From JAVBQU01 sp031548675 (GTDB taxonomy: Bacteria; Bacteroidota; Bacteroidia; Bacteroidales; P3): 23,815 bases of DNA. Under the pieces are notes generated by a model that worked only from the letters and a program-made list of their open reading frames with translations, did no database searches and had not been told where the DNA came from. Position numbers and translations under genes: made by a program. This document shows, in pieces, positions 23,065 to 23,815 of the stretch (position 1 is its first letter; each line of letters begins with the position of its first letter). The stretch covers positions 1 through 23,815 of the forward strand of contig JAVBQU010000213.1 of NCBI GenBank assembly GCA_031548675.1, in the 5' to 3' direction.

Positions 23065-23382
23065 ATGAAGTTGCATGTAAAAAAAGGAGATACCGTAAAG
23101 GTGATTGCCGGTGAGTCGAAAAACAAAACCGGAAAGGTATTGGAAGTACTTGTTGAAAAACAACGTGCTATTGTTGAGGGAGTAAATTTAATTTCTAAAC
23201 ATACAAAACCAAGTCCTAAGAATTCAAAAGGTGGTATCGTAAAGCAAGAAGCTCCTATTCATATTTCTAACCTTATGGTTGTAGATAACAAAGGCGTTGC
23301 TACAAGAATAGGTAGAAAATTGGATGAAAAAACAAATAAATTGGTTCGTTATTCTAAAAAATCAAAGGAGGTTATTAAGTAA
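23065..23382 (+). CDS. rplX: 50S ribosomal protein uL24
   Basis: uL24 is one of the two assembly initiators of the 50S subunit. The 105 residues contain the KOW motif near the start (KKGDTVKVIAGESKNKTGKV), then EGVNLISKHTKPS and the conserved QEAPIHISNLMVVD. The last codons contain a perfect Shine-Dalgarno for rplE, and the stop TAA shares its last base with the rplE ATG. Confidence 0.97.
   Translation: MKLHVKKGDTVKVIAGESKNKTGKVLEVLVEKQRAIVEGVNLISKHTKPSPKNSKGGIVKQEAPIHISNLMVVDNKGVATRIGRKLDEKTNKLVRYSKKSKEVIK
23364..23371 (+). promoter_or_regulatory. Shine-Dalgarno sequence for rplE inside rplX
   Basis: AAAGGAGG lies 10 bases before the rplE ATG. It stands out because most genes here have no such site, but it also encodes Lys-Glu-Val of uL24, so selection for the protein is an alternative reason. 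Confidence 0.55.
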
Positions 23383-23815
23383 TGAGTTACACACCAAGAC
23401 TTAAAGAAAAATACCGCAGTGAAATTATAGCGGGATTAACCACACAGTTTAATTATACAACTGTGATGCAAGTGCCTCGTATCTTGAAAATATCTTTGAA
23501 CCAAGGTTTAGGCAGTGCAATAGCTGATAAAAAAATTATTGACAGCGGGATTGAAGAGATGACAATGATTGCCGGACAACGTGCCGTTGCAACTAAATCT
23601 AAAAAAGATATCTCTAACTTTAAACTCAGAAAAGGCATGCCGATTGGCGTTAGAGTAACTCTAAGAGGCGATCGCATGTATGAGTTCTTAGATCGGTTGA
23701 TTTCAGTTTCTATTCCTCGTATCAGAGATTTTAGAGGTATCAATGATGGATTTGATGGACGTGGAAATTACACATTTGGAATTACTGAGCAAATTATTTT
23801 CCCTGAAATCAATAT
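23382..23815 (+). CDS. rplE: 50S ribosomal protein uL5, cut by the window end
   Basis: uL5 binds 5S rRNA and contacts P-site tRNA. The first 144 codons are present: MSYTPRLKEKYRSEII, then VPRILKISLNQGLG, AGQRAVATKSKKDISNFKLR (the 5S-binding region) and RIRDFRGINDGFDGRGNYTF. The family is about 180 residues, so some 35-40 are missing on the right. The start overlaps the rplX stop by one base (TAATG), a classic coupling arrangement. Confidence 0.97.
   Translation, partial: MSYTPRLKEKYRSEIIAGLTTQFNYTTVMQVPRILKISLNQGLGSAIADKKIIDSGIEEMTMIAGQRAVATKSKKDISNFKLRKGMPIGVRVTLRGDRMYEFLDRLISVSIPRIRDFRGINDGFDGRGNYTFGITEQIIFPEIN

Overview
The window looks like a chromosomal segment of a low-GC member of the Bacteroidota, probably order Bacteroidales. 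The evidence is a C-terminal type IX secretion (T9SS) sorting domain, a DUF4836 lipoprotein, a SecA of about 1,092 residues, several promoters of the phylum-specific form (TTTG or TTG, then TAnnTTTG), few Shine-Dalgarno sequences, and a str-S10-spc ribosomal cluster without tuf between fusA and rpsJ. I cannot name the genus.

Left part (1-7,331). The 3' end of a TolC-type efflux gene (+) faces a minus-strand thiamin operon. Between them lies an array of 12-bp palindromic cores on a 23-bp period, half of which also folds as one long hairpin. The thiamin operon is thi4 (THI4-type thiazole synthase) followed by thiE, under a TPP riboswitch with its own promoter. Also on the minus strand are an FtsX-like permease, a divergent ABC ATPase that probably partners it, a DUF4836 lipoprotein and a T9SS-exported protein made of DUF2271, a cadherin-like sandwich and a sorting domain. 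Between them are a tandem 14-bp repeat, a possible coding remnant and a perfect 17-bp-arm palindrome.

Middle part (7,332-14,156). A divergent promoter region leads into secA, whose own promoter rules out the first in-frame ATG. Next comes a class I aminotransferase whose first codons lie in a different reading frame from the rest (an apparent one-base deletion near 11,046), then two predicted outer-membrane beta-barrel proteins and a small DUF1294 membrane protein.

Right part (14,157-23,815). From a clear promoter at about 14,289-14,318, one continuous plus-strand cluster runs rpsL, rpsG, fusA, rpsJ, rplC, rplD, rplW, rplB, rpsS, rplV, rpsC, rplP, rpmC, rpsQ, rplN, rplX and rplE (cut by the window end). 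Gene order and proteins are ordinary.

Most of the window is housekeeping. The best candidates for something undescribed are the 23-bp palindromic array at 594-742, in which every core substitution is a transition, and, less strongly, the frame-disrupted aminotransferase and the atypical ABC ATPase.
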